Below, piece after piece: positions 1 through 13,342 of a stretch of DNA of 64,000 bases (within the stretch, counting starts at the first letter, position 1; every line of letters starts with the position of its first letter). This DNA comes from Rotaria sordida (taxonomy: Eukaryota; Rotifera; Eurotatoria; Philodinida; Philodinidae): the NCBI GenBank assembly GCA_905250125.1, contig CAJNOL010000868.1, positions 23,973-87,972 of the forward strand, read 5' to 3'. The position numbers were made by a program, and so were the translations under genes. The notes below the pieces were generated by a model. That model saw only the letters and a list, made by a program, of their open reading frames with translations. It had not been told where the DNA came from and ran no database searches.

Positions 1-428
1 GAATTCTAAATAAGGAAAAAAACCAGATGGACTTCTATATGAAATTAGATATTCAGCACGAATAAAAATAATTAAATATTCTAGTCGTTTATTCATCGAG
101 ATTTACATTGTTGATTAAAATGATAAAAATAAACAAAAAAAAAAAAAAAAAAGTTAGCGTACTAAAAAACACTATAGAATAAAATCTCTAAGAATTGTCA
201 AAAAAAATCTAACCGCAAGGAAATAAATATATTGAGATGAACGAATAAAAAAATAAGTGATAAGCCTTCATTTTTGAAATACATATATATCTAGATGGTG
301 CTCATTGTGTGTTAAATTCGGATCTATGAATATGACTGGTGGAATATATATTGATTTTTTTTTTGAATTGTCACTGACATTCATATATTTGACAATATCA
401 TAAAACACAAAAAAATAAAAGATCAATC
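1..428. other. upstream non-coding sequence at window edge
   Basis: AT-rich DNA upstream of the twinfilin start codon, with a poly-A run near 135-152. I see no coding exon. It probably holds the 5' UTR and promoter of twinfilin, but no specific promoter element can be assigned. Confidence 0.5.
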
Positions 429-2666
429 ATGTCTCATCAATCAGGAATTACTGGTATGAAAAATTTGCTATATAGTTTTTTTTTTTTGTTATTGAAATTT
501 TATTTTTATGATTTAGCAAGTAAATCATTATGTGAAAAATTTGCTGAAATGAAAGATGGACATATTCGAGTTGTTGTTGTTGTTATTGAAAATGGTTTGA
601 ATTTAAAATTCTATAAAAAGAAAAAATAGACGAATTATTTGTATTTTGTTCTTTTTTTTTATTAAGAAAAACTTGTTTGTAAAGAAGAACATAATGCTGA
701 ACGAACATTTAATCAAGGTATAAAATAAAAATAGAAAAGAAAAGAAAATCATGATGATATATAAATTTTTTTTCAATAGATTTCGATAAAATGATTCCAC
801 CATTAGTTGAAAATAATCATGCTGCTTATTATTTTATTCGTCTTGATACAATAAGTGAATTAAATGGACATAATTGGTTATTAATAACTTATATATCAGA
901 TGAAGCTAAAGTAAACAAAATTAAATCTTTATTTGATAAACTTGATTTATTTTTATCAAATTTAGGCACGTGAACGAATGTTATATGCATCAACAATTGC
1001 TACAGTTAAACGAGAATTTGGTTTAACATATATTACTCAAGAAATTCGCGCAACAACAAGAGTAAAAAAAACAGAACCAATAAATTAATATATTCTTTTT
1101 TTTATTTATTAGGATGAAATGTCAATTCATTCACTTCATCAACATTTACATACACAAGCAACACCACCGCCACGAACTATTCGTGAAGAAGAAATGTTTG
1201 AAATTCATCAACGAGAAGTAAAATAAATTATTGCAAAATGAATATAAAATATAGAGCTCTTGTAAACTATGCCTATCGAGACATTTTGCCAAATATGTCA
1301 TCATACACAACCACTTACAAATACAACCAATATCTACACGATCCATTACTCCTAGAATGTAGATGTCCTTGAAGAGAAGATCGACACCCACATCTTTGAT
1401 TATATTTTTGGATGATTGCGTATCCGACAAAATACTTAGATCGGCATATAATCCAATACGAAGTAATTCAATATAGATTTGACTTTTATTGGGTGATCGT
1501 TAGATATGAGTGGGATCAAGTCGTTTTTGATCCCAACCTCGACGGGATAAATATTTGGCCTTATCACCGATCAAAAAAAAAAATCTGGTTGCGCTCCCGG
1601 TCCCAATCAAAAAAAGAATTTGGTCCCGACCCAGGTCTAAAAAAATTTGGCTCCGGTACCAGTCAAGAAAAATTGATTCCCGCTCCTATTCCAATTCCAC
1701 CGGGATCCCATATCTGTATAGAATACATGAGTTGTGATAATATGACATTTTACACGACCATAAAAGATACCGTTTGCATTGAAAAAGTGTTGATCCTCAT
1801 TTCATCCGAACCACACTTTCCTCCATATCTAGTGGTAATCCATGACTGTTTGTGGGTGATTGCACTATTTACAACAGCCCATTATATATATGTTTTTTAG
1901 GCTAATGCAGATATTGGTATTAATACTCGTCAACCAACTTTACAAGGACTTAAATTTCCATTTGATGAAAATGTTATTGAAGCAATACATTTATTTAAAA
2001 AACATCATGTTGATTATATTCAATTTGTAAATATTAAAAACTTTTATTGAATTATTATTTTTCTTCAATAAAAAAGAAAAGTTAATTTATTCTAGGATAT
2101 TGATCATGAAAAAGAACTTATACTTTTATCTCATTCCGAAGCTCATGCAACACCAGAACATATTAGAAAACATTTGCCAGATCAACAAGGAAGATATCAT
2201 CTGTATAGATTTAAACATGGATTTAATCATCAAAATTTTGAATCAATACGTAATATTTAGAAAAAAAAAGACGTTATGCTTTTTGTTTTTGTATTTAATA
2301 ATTTTCATATTTTTAGTCTTTCTCTATTCTGTACCAGGACATAGATCACACGTAAAACAACGTATGATTTATGCTAGTTGTAAAGAAAGTGTTATTGATA
2401 ATATTGAAAAAAAATTTGGTATTATTTTCGATAAAAAAGTAAGAATATTTTTTTTTAATTTCAATCTTTTTCATTTAAATTTTTATATTTAGTTGGAAAT
2501 TTCTGATTCAACTGAGTTTACAATGGAATATCTCATAGAACAACTTCATTCAGAAGCATCAGGAAATACAACAACGTCATTATCATCATCATTTGCTAAA
2601 CCAAAAGCACCATCATCACATGGCCGACGTCGATTAATTAAAACAAATGATAATTCAGATGAATAA
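429..2666 (+). CDS. TWF: twinfilin (two ADF-homology domains)
   Basis: Twinfilin binds ADP-actin monomers and caps filament barbed ends in the cytoplasm. Ten exons join in frame: 429-453, 517-594, 667-717, 780-910, 966-1061, 1113-1217, 1901-2026, 2096-2249, 2317-2438, 2493-2666, giving 353 residues (vertebrate twinfilins are about 350). The start MSHQSGI is the family N-terminus. The first ADF-H domain covers roughly residues 1-140 and includes MLYAS and VKREFG. The second, about 175-315, includes LQGLKFP, FLYSVPG and RMIYASCK. The tail has the twinfilin FAKPK motif and a basic RRRLIK stretch near the C-terminus, as in the family. Intron 6 (1218-1900) is much longer than the others because it contains repeat-like DNA. 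Confidence 0.93.
1502..1715. repeat. repeat with inverted ends in twinfilin intron 6
   Basis: The segment is rich in GGGATC/GGTCCC-like words and much less AT-rich than its surroundings. It begins AGATATGAGTGGGATC and ends GGGATCCCATATCT, which are near-inverted. It resembles the GGGTCC-rich MITE at 15.1 kb. No convincing target-site duplication was found, so the boundaries are tentative. Confidence 0.4.
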
Positions 2667-3149
2667 AAACAAAAAAAAAAAAAACTTTTTTCTTTTTGTT
2701 TATTTTTGTAATGATTCCATTATAATTCGATATATTTTTTTTCAATATAACTAACATAAGTAGTTAATATTTGCAATGATATTAGTGACAGTATGTGTAA
2801 TATATTCCATTATCAAATATGACGATGTTAGAAAATAATTTAGAATTCAGAATACAAAATTTTGTTTCGAGAAAATTTATTCAAGAAAAATAAATCTGAT
2901 CGGGAAAATAATAAAAATCAAGTTTTCCGAAATTTCCACTTCGAATAAGTTATTCTATATGGATCGTAATTATATTGAATCAATCGGATCATAAAAACGT
3001 TCTCAGAGAAGAACTTTATTTTTACATTAATGATAATTCAACAGATTTTCAAAATCTGAATTAATCAAACAACGATAGCGGATTGTTATGTAGATCGTGA
3101 CGACGATTGAGTCAATCATATTGTACAAAACGCAAGAAGATAAAAACGA

Positions 3150-3192
3150 GACTTCAATATTTCGAACTACCGTACTTCAGAATATTGAAGTC
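3150..3192. repeat. 12-bp perfect inverted repeat (hairpin)
   Basis: GACTTCAATATT at 3150-3161 is exactly complementary to AATATTGAAGTC at 3181-3192, with a 19-nt loop. It is followed by a T-rich run. No coding context. Confidence 0.6.
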
Positions 3193-3975
3193 TTGCTTTT
3201 TTTTCCTTGATAAAACGTCTAAAGCATTTTTTTGAGATTTTTTATGTAGTCCTACATTAATATTTTATGTTTCGAATCACTCTTCTCCTGTAATCTCTTA
3301 CCTTTTTTTTGATGCATAATGTCCTTACCAGAAGTTATGTATAAGTCGAAGAGAAAAAAATCTTTAACTGTGGATTCACATAGATTCTACAGTAGCAATG
3401 ATGTTATAAGCATCATTCCTCGTCTTACTGAAGCTACCATATGTTGCCCCGCAATTGTTTGTTGTTCTAAATAAATTTGATTTGATTCATTTGTATACTT
3501 ATGATTAATAATAATGATTTATATTTTCTTTACACAATGTGAAGTTTGTCTTTTCTTTTTATTATAAAAGCTACACTTCCATCATTTTTTCCAGTCAAAT
3601 ATTTGAATGGTAAGGATGTAGATCTTCTATACTCACCCACTCATCAACACAATCAATTAAAATGAAGAATAATTTCATAATAAAAAGTTGGAAACATTCA
3701 AATGCAAATAAATTTCCTTTTGTTTTGTTATGACTTGAGATAAACGAAACATCGATTTTATCTTTTACTCAAAAATCTCTGACTGTTTTTTTTTCTCTCT
3801 TTTATTTGTTTATCTATTAACATATGAATTCATTTCGTAATCTCATATATATAGGAGATGCTTCATTAGTTCCGAATCGTGACAAAATTTTCTTATATGC
3901 AGACAGGAAATGATCTATAGCTAAATGTATCCATATGAGATTTGAGTATTTGTATCGAAGTTTCAAATAGTAGCC

Positions 3976-4006
3976 CACAATAGAAGACTCCGGATCTTCT
4001 ATTGTG
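3976..4006. repeat. 12-bp perfect inverted repeat (tight hairpin)
   Basis: CACAATAGAAGA and TCTTCTATTGTG are exact reverse complements separated by only CTCCGGA. It may be a fold-back element remnant or a structured RNA element; nothing nearby decides this. Confidence 0.65.
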
Positions 4007-7000
4007 TCCCAGTTATTTCTATGAATTTTAATTATAAGGGTTTTTCAGAACATAAAAACAATTTTGAGGATTTGAAGAAATATTTTTAGGACTGTAAAAA
4101 TTCAGAAATAACGCTGACCTTAGTCTTTTAAGATTTTTAGTTTAAAACTAAGCATATTTTAACGTAAAGATTCAATGTTTTTTTAGAAACTAATCAAATA
4201 AAATAACTCTTCTATTACGGAGGATGGGCGTTATAATATATTAATTCTCTACTATGTTTTAACACTTTTCCAAAGCTTTTAGTTCCGACGACAATGATTA
4301 AACATTATTCTTTTTTCAATTTAGTTCTTAACAGATTAAACTTCGAAAATTGTTTTCTTTGTATTTTTTTGTTTTTTCGTTTAAAAATTTCTTTTAACTT
4401 TTCAATTAATCATACATGAGTGACTTTTGTATTCGCCATCTTGAGATAACATTTAGGATCTTACATAATACATCAATAATTCGTAATACAATCTTTGTGT
4501 TTTTGTTCTCTATTTATTATTCTATTCATATATTTTAGTTCATGTTAAATCGTTTGTTGATCATATAGTTTGACTTATCATGTAACTAGTGGTTCATGAT
4601 AGTTCTCAAATAGACAATTACGACAACGATTTTATTATTATTTCTTATTATCTTTTTTTCTTTTCATTTAATGTTAAATATATTTGTCGATTTTTTTTTA
4701 ATTTTAAATCTCACAATTATGATCAATCATATTCATATGGCTATATGTGTGTCATTCAAAATATAATGCCATTTGAAACAATATAGTCACATATCATATA
4801 AACAAATTTAGTTTAAGATCATTTTGTCTGTTTGCATCTAAAGAATTTTTGTTATGATTGAAAATTTATAAAAACATTTGGTAATCATGCGTATCAATTT
4901 CTTTTTATTTTATTAATGAGAAAAATATTTTTGATGACATAGTATTTTTTTGCACCTGTCGACGCTACAAGAGGTCATAGCAATAATATTACAAGCTATA
5001 ATTATGATGTTTTCTTTTTCTAAATTGAAATATGTGAATATATTTTATGTATTCAATGCAAGTTAACATGTTTTTTTTATGCGAATGTCTCGTAATAGAA
5101 TGGCATGTAAAATGGATTCTTTAGAATATTTTATGAAAATATCTATTTAAAAAGAAAATTAGTTGTCTAGAAAAACGAGAGAGAACAATATCAATGGATT
5201 GTTTGATTTCTTTATTGAAATGTATTCATTGTATTAAAAAGAATAATTCTACAATTATATATATAAAAGATTGATTGGAATATTAGGCTAATTGCTTGTT
5301 CTTTGTTATAAGAAATTCGAAAATACTCAAACTTTAGTGTCTAATCTCTTGAAAATAAGTGAATATTATCTTCAATTTTTTTTTGTTTTCTGGTATTTTT
5401 AGTTTTGATAATAAGAAAGATAAATACATTAATATCCTAGAGAAGTTTGTTTTTCTGTACTAAAAATAAAAAATGATTATTTTTAGTTATAGGTGGTAAA
5501 TAGAATGATTCGTTTTAATCACAAATACAATTGTAAACAATATAGTAATTTATGTTTTCATGTCATTGCGATCATTTATTTTTTTCTAATTAAATATTAT
5601 TATTTAGTTATTCAACATTGTAATCGTGCCAGTTATTAAACATATCGATTCTAAGTACATCTATAAATCGTGTTGTAAACATGATTAGTTCTCTAATAAT
5701 GTTTTTTCTTGTATTCTAGTGATAGATATTTATTAAATAGGATTAGTAGAACAAAAAATATAAAAGATTAAGGATAATATTTATCTAGTTATATGACATT
5801 ATGTATCACAAATTGAATGTTTTTTACATTTATACTAAGTAAGAATCAACAATATTTTGTTGAAAAAGTCCAAAACTTTTGAATGAATCATTTAAGTTAT
5901 TTTTAATCTTCTCAAATATTTGAAATGAATTGTTTATTTCTTGAATAATGAGAATAAAGAATTTGTTTTTTTCAAATTAATTTTCAATATAATGTGATAT
6001 ACGATGATAAAGAGAAAAGTTGTTAGACCAATTTCTACAAGATTAAAATATGAAATACGATTGATCTGTATATATTGTAAATCAAAGGATTCCGAAACAT
6101 ACGCTTCAATCTAGGGCTTCTAACGTATTTAATCTATCCATGATGAAAGATATTATTCATGATATGTTACAGTGAGTTTTGAAAGGGAAGTCAATGACAA
6201 GTATCTTAAATTCAATTTTCTTTCATTATAATCATACAGAAGACATTAGTTCCGTGACTAAGTATGTCATGTCTATAGGGAGTCCAAGTTTCCACTGCTT
6301 ATGCTTCAATATTCCTTTTCAGATTACATTTCACAAAACAAGCGTTAATCTAAATTAAATGTCAATGATAACAAAAATGAAAACATTATAAAAGTCAGAG
6401 ATTTATAAAGTAATAATTAAGATAAACTAAAAAATTTTGTATTCATAAGGACATACTTTGAAATTACCATGACATAAAAGAAATAATTACTTTTATTGAT
6501 ATATTTATTTATTTATTTGCAAATAAAAAATAAAAAAATGAATAGTAATAAAAGATTGATTTGACAAAAGATTTAAATCATAAATCAAAATCCTAGTTAT
6601 ATGATTATACTTCTTGATATTAAAAAGAAGTAATCCTTATATCGATGTATATTTTTTTTCGTTTGACTGTCATAAGGGGAGGAGTAATGTATATATGTTC
6701 AATCATAAAAATATTCAGTTACGACACATATGATGATATACGATTGCTCTCAATATAGATGAGGTTTATTTATCATAAATAGAAACCTATGATAGCGATA
6801 CAAGCCATGCATATAGAGATAGGATTACACTTTTTTTTTGTTTTTTTTTTTCCTCTTTTTTTTTTTTTTGTCTCTACTCTCGTTTGTGTTATATACATAA
6901 AAAAGCGTTTATTACATGATAATATGAGTTACAAACAAACGGATTCATTGTTTACATATATATTGTTAACAGTACTGCAGCGTTTTATCCTTCTCTTTGT

Positions 7001-7347
7001 TTTTCTTTGTTTGTATTGTTTGATAATAAAGGATATCGATTTTTTTTTGCTTGGTACATTCGTTTGACTTTGATCAGTAGGGTTTTTTTTGACCAATTTG
7101 TGAATATAGAAATTACTTTTTTTTTTCTTTTTTTTTTTTTTCCTTCTGTCTGTATAGCTACGATTAGACGGAAGAGAAATGTGCGCATTTTGCGAGAAAG
7201 AGAAGAAGGCTGGCAAAAGAGAGAAAAATTGTGTTCGAAAGAGAAGAAAGTTCACCAAACCACTAGTGCTTGATCATTTCTTCTTGTTCTTATTCTTATT
7301 CTAGCCGCAGCTAGAACGCATACGAAGACATTACACACTAATGAACA

Positions 7348-10300
7348 ATGCTGTTTCCATCAACACAACCGTCACATATACCATCGTCTACTGTTGATTC
7401 ACAATACGATACAACAACAACAACAACAGGTTATTCATCATCGTTTTATACACGATGGCCACGATCACTTGGTAAAACTTATAATACTGCTAGGAATAGT
7501 AATTCTACATCACGTCGACATCATCATTATCAAAATAAACCATGTTCAGATATATTACATTATCAATATGGACGACAACAACAACCAATCTATTCAACAC
7601 TCAGTCCACAACGATCATCAATAAATAATATTTTGCCGTAAGTAAACATTTCATTGATGTTTCTTAAACGAACAAATCAATATCGAAATACAATATTTAT
7701 GGATACATCAAATGTTTCTATTTTGTTTTGTCATAATTCTCTAATACGTAACACCCCAGCTGTGCATAATCGGAAGAGAAAAAAAAACTATCTCATCTTG
7801 CGTAAACCGAGATCAATATCTATAAAAGAAAGTCATTAACGCCTTATATCAAAACAACTGAATAATAGAATAAAAAAAAACATATTCATTTAAAAAAAAT
7901 TCTTCATAAATGATAATATAAAATATTATATCAATTCTTGTTTAATTAAGATAAGATTTATTAAAGAATGGTGTTCCTGTTTGTTGTTCTCTTGGTGTTA
8001 TTCTTTTTATTATTTTTTTTTCTACGATTAATCTCCGTTGTACCATCTTTTTTTTTCTCCCGCGTTCTTTTTTTTTTGCACCAGCTTTTCTTTCTCTTCT
8101 GTTTATCTCTTGTCTCTTGCCGTAATATTGATAAGGTCATCACTAGAAGCAAACTAAATACAACACATCAGTCTTATAGTATTCGAATACAACAATCAAT
8201 TGTTTTTCTTCATTTTTAACGACAAATTTTATATATAAAATCAATAGAGTATGATTTAATATCCAATCGAACAAATATATTCGAGGTAATAATTTCAGAG
8301 ACATTTGTTATTTCATGTTGCGATTATCAATCTACTTGTTCACTTTTATAGCTCCTTTTTTTTTTCATCGTACATTTTTCTTTTCTTTTTCTTTTTATAG
8401 TCAATCATGAAAGTATTTCTATGTACATCAAGGTATCTTGTCAGGAGTCTTGTCTCATTTTTCCTCATATACTCCTACGTCTTCTTTTTTTTTTTTATCA
8501 AAACGTATGATATAATTAAAAAAAAAACATATATCACGTCAAGTTTGTTCGTTTGTTCGCACATCATTCTATCACCTGCTGGTTCTCTCAACTAGTAACA
8601 TTTTTCGTTGGCATAATAAAACTTTGAAGGCTATTTTTTTTCTTTTCATTTACATATATATATTCATATATATTAAAAAATAGGTGACAAGACAGTTATT
8701 TGTCATTGATTTTCATTTATGTATTCGTTCACATTATTCAATGTACAGAATTTTTGAAAAATATTAATATATTTATATATATATATATTTTATTTGTACT
8801 CGTCAAATATATATATTTATGATATCTAAACTAATTTCATATCGAGCAGAATTAAAACGTAATAAACAACGTTCATATTCGAATGATGATTTATTAGTCG
8901 AGTAAGACATTATATTTTATGTTCAATATACGTAGTCTTCTTTTTTGTTGTTATCTGTTTATTGTTAAGTTCTCTTTCGTTTTTACTATTCTTTATTAGT
9001 ATGAAATATGATGCGTAATTAAAATTGAACATGATGTTAGTCAAGTACAGTCTATTTTTTTGTTCGCTTTCTTTTAAATATATATATATCTATACATTAA
9101 TATATTATTGAGATTTAGAAACTAAATTCATCCATTTATTTGATGGATTAGTATAGATAAAAAGAAATAATTAAAGTTTATGATAAAAAGAACAACGATG
9201 ACATGCACATTGGTTACACTTGAGAGGTCATTGTATGTATGTATGTATATATTAAGAGGAGAAATTCTCTTCAATTTGATTTTCTTTCTCCTTCACATAT
9301 TCACTTGTGGCTTCATTTTGAAGCGAGAAGAAAGAAAAAGAAAAGACATTGTCCTCACCTTGCTGCCTCGTCAAGTATCAGTTCATATGTTCGTTCGCTC
9401 TAATATTTGCTAAGGCAAGCACATATATGAGAAAAGAAGTTTGAAAAAGAGAAATACAGAAAGAAAGAAAGAAAGAACGAAAATGGCAAATGAAACGCGA
9501 TTTTCTGTTGTTGAAATATAAAATCATCATCTGGCCAGTTCATTTCTTCTTCTTCTTCTTCTTATTCGTTTTTTTTCTTTTTCATCGTTATTCTTTCGCA
9601 TACTCGCGTGCATACCATCGTTTCAAAGATACTTCGCACCGATTACATGGACAACGACGATGACGACAGAAGCAAAAATTGTGCAGGCACACGTTCATAT
9701 TAAATAACTCTCCCATCTCTTCAATCTGACTATCTTCATTTTCCTTTTCTCTTTTCATACAAAAGAACATATACATAATAATACATCACTATAGTTCATT
9801 TTTTACATTTTCGAGTGTACCCAAGTTATTATATAAGAAAAGAAACACAAATAATGATTGCCATACAAAGTTCTGATATTGATTCAATTGGTTTCTCAGA
9901 TTATTATTCGCAAACATTAACTGGCAGCAGGTAAAAATAAATACACCCAAAAGCGAAGAAAAAGAAAGAACTTGATATTGTTCAATGATTTGCTTCAAGA
10001 AAATGAAATTATTATTTTTTTCATAGTATGCAAAATATGTATATATACGTATATATATATGTATATATTTAAAAACTGCTTTTCATCATATGCTCAATTT
10101 GAAATAGGTTTGTCATTTGCCTGTGTAATTGAAGGTTTCATTAACCATAGGGAAAAAGAGAGAGAGAGAAAGGAAGACATTTCAACATTCATATTCTTTT
10201 TTTTTCTTCATGTTCATTTTTGTTCAAAGGATGTCAAATGATGGTCCTGGTGGAAGTGGACGTCAACGTAATCGTCATTCAAATTGGTCTAGTTTAGGTA

Positions 10301-11991
10301 GTCTGAATAGTTTTGGTGAATCGACAACAACACCACCATCATCACAAGAACATACGGGTAGTAGTGGAAGTAATACAAATGGTAGTGGACAACAACGTGA
10401 AACATTACATAGTCGATTTGATTTTAAACAAACATTAGGTAAAGGTACATATGGAAAAGTAAAATTAGCATTAGATAAACGTAAGAATGAACAAGTTGCA
10501 ATAAAAACAATAAAAAAATCACGTATTGAAAATCCACATGATTTGGCAAGAATTCGACGTGAAATTGATTTTATGACAAGTCTTAATCATCCATATATCA
10601 TTAAAGTAAAAGAAGGTAAAAACAAAAGAATAAAAAATTTTTTTTCTCTATTATTTTATTTAATTATTTCTACATAAAAAAAAGTTTATGAAAGTCGTGA
10701 AAAAATTATTCTTGTCATGGAATATGCAAGTGGTGGAGAATTATATGATTATCTTAATCGTATGAAACGTATACCAGAATCTCAAGCACGAGCTATTTTT
10801 CGACAAATAGTTTCAGCTGTTCATTTTCTTCATAAAGTATAGAACAAAAAAAAGAGTCTTTGATTACAAATAATTTTTCGTCTTTAATAATTATAGAATC
10901 AAATTGTTCATAGAGATCTTAAATTAGAAAATATTTTAATTGATCATAATGGTGATATCAAAGTAAATATTAATTATTATATGAAAAAAACAATATACAT
11001 AAAATAAAATTATTTTTTTATTTAATTAGTTGGCTGATTTTGGTTTAAGTAATAGTTGGTCGCCTCGTCGACTACTGTATGTTGTCGTTTATTGATTTTT
11101 ATCAATGTATATGACCTTTTAGTTTTAATCAGACATACCTTCTGTGGATCGCCATTATACGCATCACCAGAAATCGTTTCCGGTATTCCATATTACGGTC
11201 CTGAAGTATGGGTTTTTGTTCTTTTTTGTTCTCTTTAAAATAAAGAAAAATTACATGTATGTACAGGTTGATTGTTGGTCATTGGGTGTTTTACTTTATA
11301 CACTTGTTTTTGGCTCAATGCCCTTTCAAGGTGGTGATTATAATCGACTCGTACGAAATATAACTTCAGGCGATTTTATACAACCTCGTGAACAATCAGG
11401 TAATTAGAATTATCCTAAAATTTAAGATATATAAAGTGATAATCTCAGAAAACTTAGAAGATCATTATGTCCACTATAGAAATTTTTCTATTAAAAAAAA
11501 AAAAAATTTTTTTTTAAATCGACAAAAACAAATCTATAGGCTCACTCGGTCTTATACGTAAATGTTTAACGGTATTACCATCAAAACGTTTTACTATTGA
11601 TGATGTTGCAACACATTGGTGGGTTAATCTTGGCTATAAATATCCACCTGTTCATTATTATCTTACACCGGCAATGAAACAAAATGGGATGTCTCTATCA
11701 TCAGATAAACCAGCAATATCATACGATATATCATCAGTCAAAACTACTAAATCTAGTTCAAAAACTGTTAAACCATCTGCACCTGTTTATTTTCAATCGT
11801 TACCAGTACAAAATGGTCATAAAACAGATACTCAAATGAAATCTAAACCAATAAGAAATGGATATAATTCAATACCACGAACAAATCGATTGATTACAAA
11901 AACTGATCAAATATCAAAAACAAGCCGACGGACATCTAAAGAACGATATCATGGTGGTATGTCATCTAAACATCCTCCACGTACACATTAA
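7348..11991 (+). CDS. NUAK: NUAK-family kinase, short isoform with last exon A
   Basis: Same first seven exons as the long form, but the exon ending at 11399 (phase 1) joins the acceptor at 11538-11539. The last exon 11540-11991 reads [19 protein letters not shown], then [19 protein letters not shown], a 100-residue Ser/Lys-rich tail and TAA; total 532 residues. HWWVNLGYK is very close to vertebrate NUAK (HWWVNWGYK), so this exon looks ancestral. Both last exons encode the same structural end of the C-lobe with the conserved PxxR-type arginine, so they are alternatives rather than consecutive. AATAAA-like sequence (AAATAAATTC) lies just after the stop, as needed for a separate 3' end. Confidence 0.8.
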
Positions 11992-13342
11992 TCAAATAGA
12001 AATAAATTCGCATAAGAATATCAAATATTTTTGTTTTTGTTTTCGTTTTTTTTTTTGTGTCTTTTTTTTTCTGTCTCTTCTTCCATTCATCTATTTCTTT
12101 TACCAAATCTGAGACTAATCAAATCCTATGCTTGAGCATGTACGAAAAAAAACCTTTATTTGGTGATGGATTGCTTATTTTTAACTTATTTCTTTTTTTT
12201 TATTTTATTTCATTAATATCATAGGTGCACTTACACTTATACAACATTGCTTGAAATCCGATGCTAATAATCGTGCTACAACAAAAGATATTCTTCATCA
12301 TAAATGGTTAACACATGGACCTGTTCTTTCTGTACAATTAACTTCAACAACAACAGCATCATCTATTTCATTTAATAATCAACAAACATCAATTAATTAT
12401 GATACAAATCATTTAAGATCATTACCAACAACAACAACAAGAACAACAATTGAAAGTTCTCTATCACCAACAAATTCACTTGTTGAACTTGAACTTCATA
12501 CAAGTTCATTTTTTGATACAGCTCGATTACGTGATAATTCATCAGTAAATAAAGATCAACAACGACGTAATCGAGTATCGGCTATACCAATATCTACACG
12601 TTATCTATCATCAAATAATACTAAAATAGATCCATCTTTATTATCTCGTCCAACATATCGACGACCAGTAAGTTTATCTATTGATGATCAATATTCAACA
12701 AATGAAAAATTGCAAAAACAATCTGTTAATAATCGAAATTCTCAACAAACACTTTCATTACCACCACCACCACCAACACCAACAACATATGATAATAATA
12801 ATCGATACCATTCATTACAAATAGCACAACCATTAACATTACCTTTATCATCTGAATCAACAACTATAATACCATCAACATTTCTTATTTCAAATGATTT
12901 TGATTTAACATTAAATGATCTTAAATCTTCAAAAATTTATAAATATATAACACCACCAAAAACTGAATTTAATATTACACCATATTTTCCAAATTCAACA
13001 ACAACAATAACAACAACTGTTGCACCATCCGTTTTTACAACATCAGCTATTAAATTTGTTCCGGTACCTACTCGACGTATGAGTCCATTAAAAGATCAAG
13101 AAAATAATTCATCAACAACTCCAGCACGACTATTTAATAATACTATTTCTAATCCGTCTTATAATAATGATAATAGTATTAATATTGCTCCTATTACTAA
13201 TACTACTACTAATAATAATAATAATAATAATAATAGTGAACAACTATTAACTACACTTGCATTACCAACATCATATAACACACATAAAAATCGTCTACTA
13301 GATGATAATAATAATTTAGTTTCATTAAAAGTATATGAGTAG
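7348..13342 (+). CDS. NUAK: NUAK-family serine/threonine kinase, long isoform
   Basis: AMPK-related kinase of the LKB1-activated NUAK group, acting on actomyosin and cell adhesion in animals. Exons: 7348-7637, 10230-10615, 10685-10836, 10897-10962, 11030-11076, 11133-11205, 11267-11399, 12225-13342, giving 754 residues. The kinase domain starts near residue 160 with the Gly loop [13 protein letters not shown]. It then has the VAIK lysine, HRDLKLEN catalytic loop, DFG, activation segment with the LKB1-type threonine ([15 protein letters not shown]), [18 protein letters not shown] and a C-terminal lobe, so it looks active. [11 protein letters not shown] and the T-loop are closest to NUAK1/2. 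The last exon ends the domain with [14 protein letters not shown] and adds a long Ser/Thr/Asn-rich tail of about 340 residues. The start lies in the most upstream candidate first exon; other first exons and another last exon are possible (separate entries). Confidence 0.85.
8819..8901 (+). CDS. candidate alternative first coding exon of the kinase (1b)
   Basis: ATG at 8819 opens a 28-codon frame ([20 protein letters not shown] and onward) that ends phase 2 at a good donor, GA|GTAAGA. Joined to the acceptor at 10229, GA+G completes a Glu codon followed by MSNDGPGG in frame. It is inferred from phase and donor quality only. The joined reading would still be valid if it were 5' UTR, because exon 2 has its own ATG at 10231. 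Confidence 0.5.
9854..9930 (+). CDS. candidate alternative first coding exon of the kinase (1c)
   Basis: ATG at 9854 opens a frame ([20 protein letters not shown] and onward) ending phase 2 at CAGCAG|GTAAAA, 300 bp before the shared exon 2. AG+G gives Arg, then MSNDGPGG in frame. It is less AT-rich and more coding-like than its flanks. Alternative promoter use is the likely explanation if it is real. Confidence 0.5.

Larger units (their letters stand above)
2667..7347. other. long non-coding stretch between twinfilin and kinase gene
   Basis: About 4.7 kb of AT-rich DNA with no ORF that resembles a gene; the longest open frames are low-complexity. It holds small inverted repeats (listed separately), a diverged direct repeat (about 2955-2999 and 3087-3132, sharing the GATCGT...GTCAATC/GAATCAATC pattern) and poly-T tracts at 6830-6870 and 7118-7141 just upstream of the first kinase exon. 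It presumably includes the kinase promoter and 5' UTR. Confidence 0.5.

Noticed and set aside
6929-7273. Several ORFs of 67-109 codons on both strands
   Set aside because: Arise from poly-T/poly-A tracts upstream of the kinase gene; no similarity or splice logic.
8407-8432. A fourth possible first exon of the kinase gene (MKVFLCTS, phase 2 before GTATCT)
   Set aside because: Only 26 bases and phase agreement alone is weak; the surrounding T-rich sequence gives no coding signal. Left out of the features.
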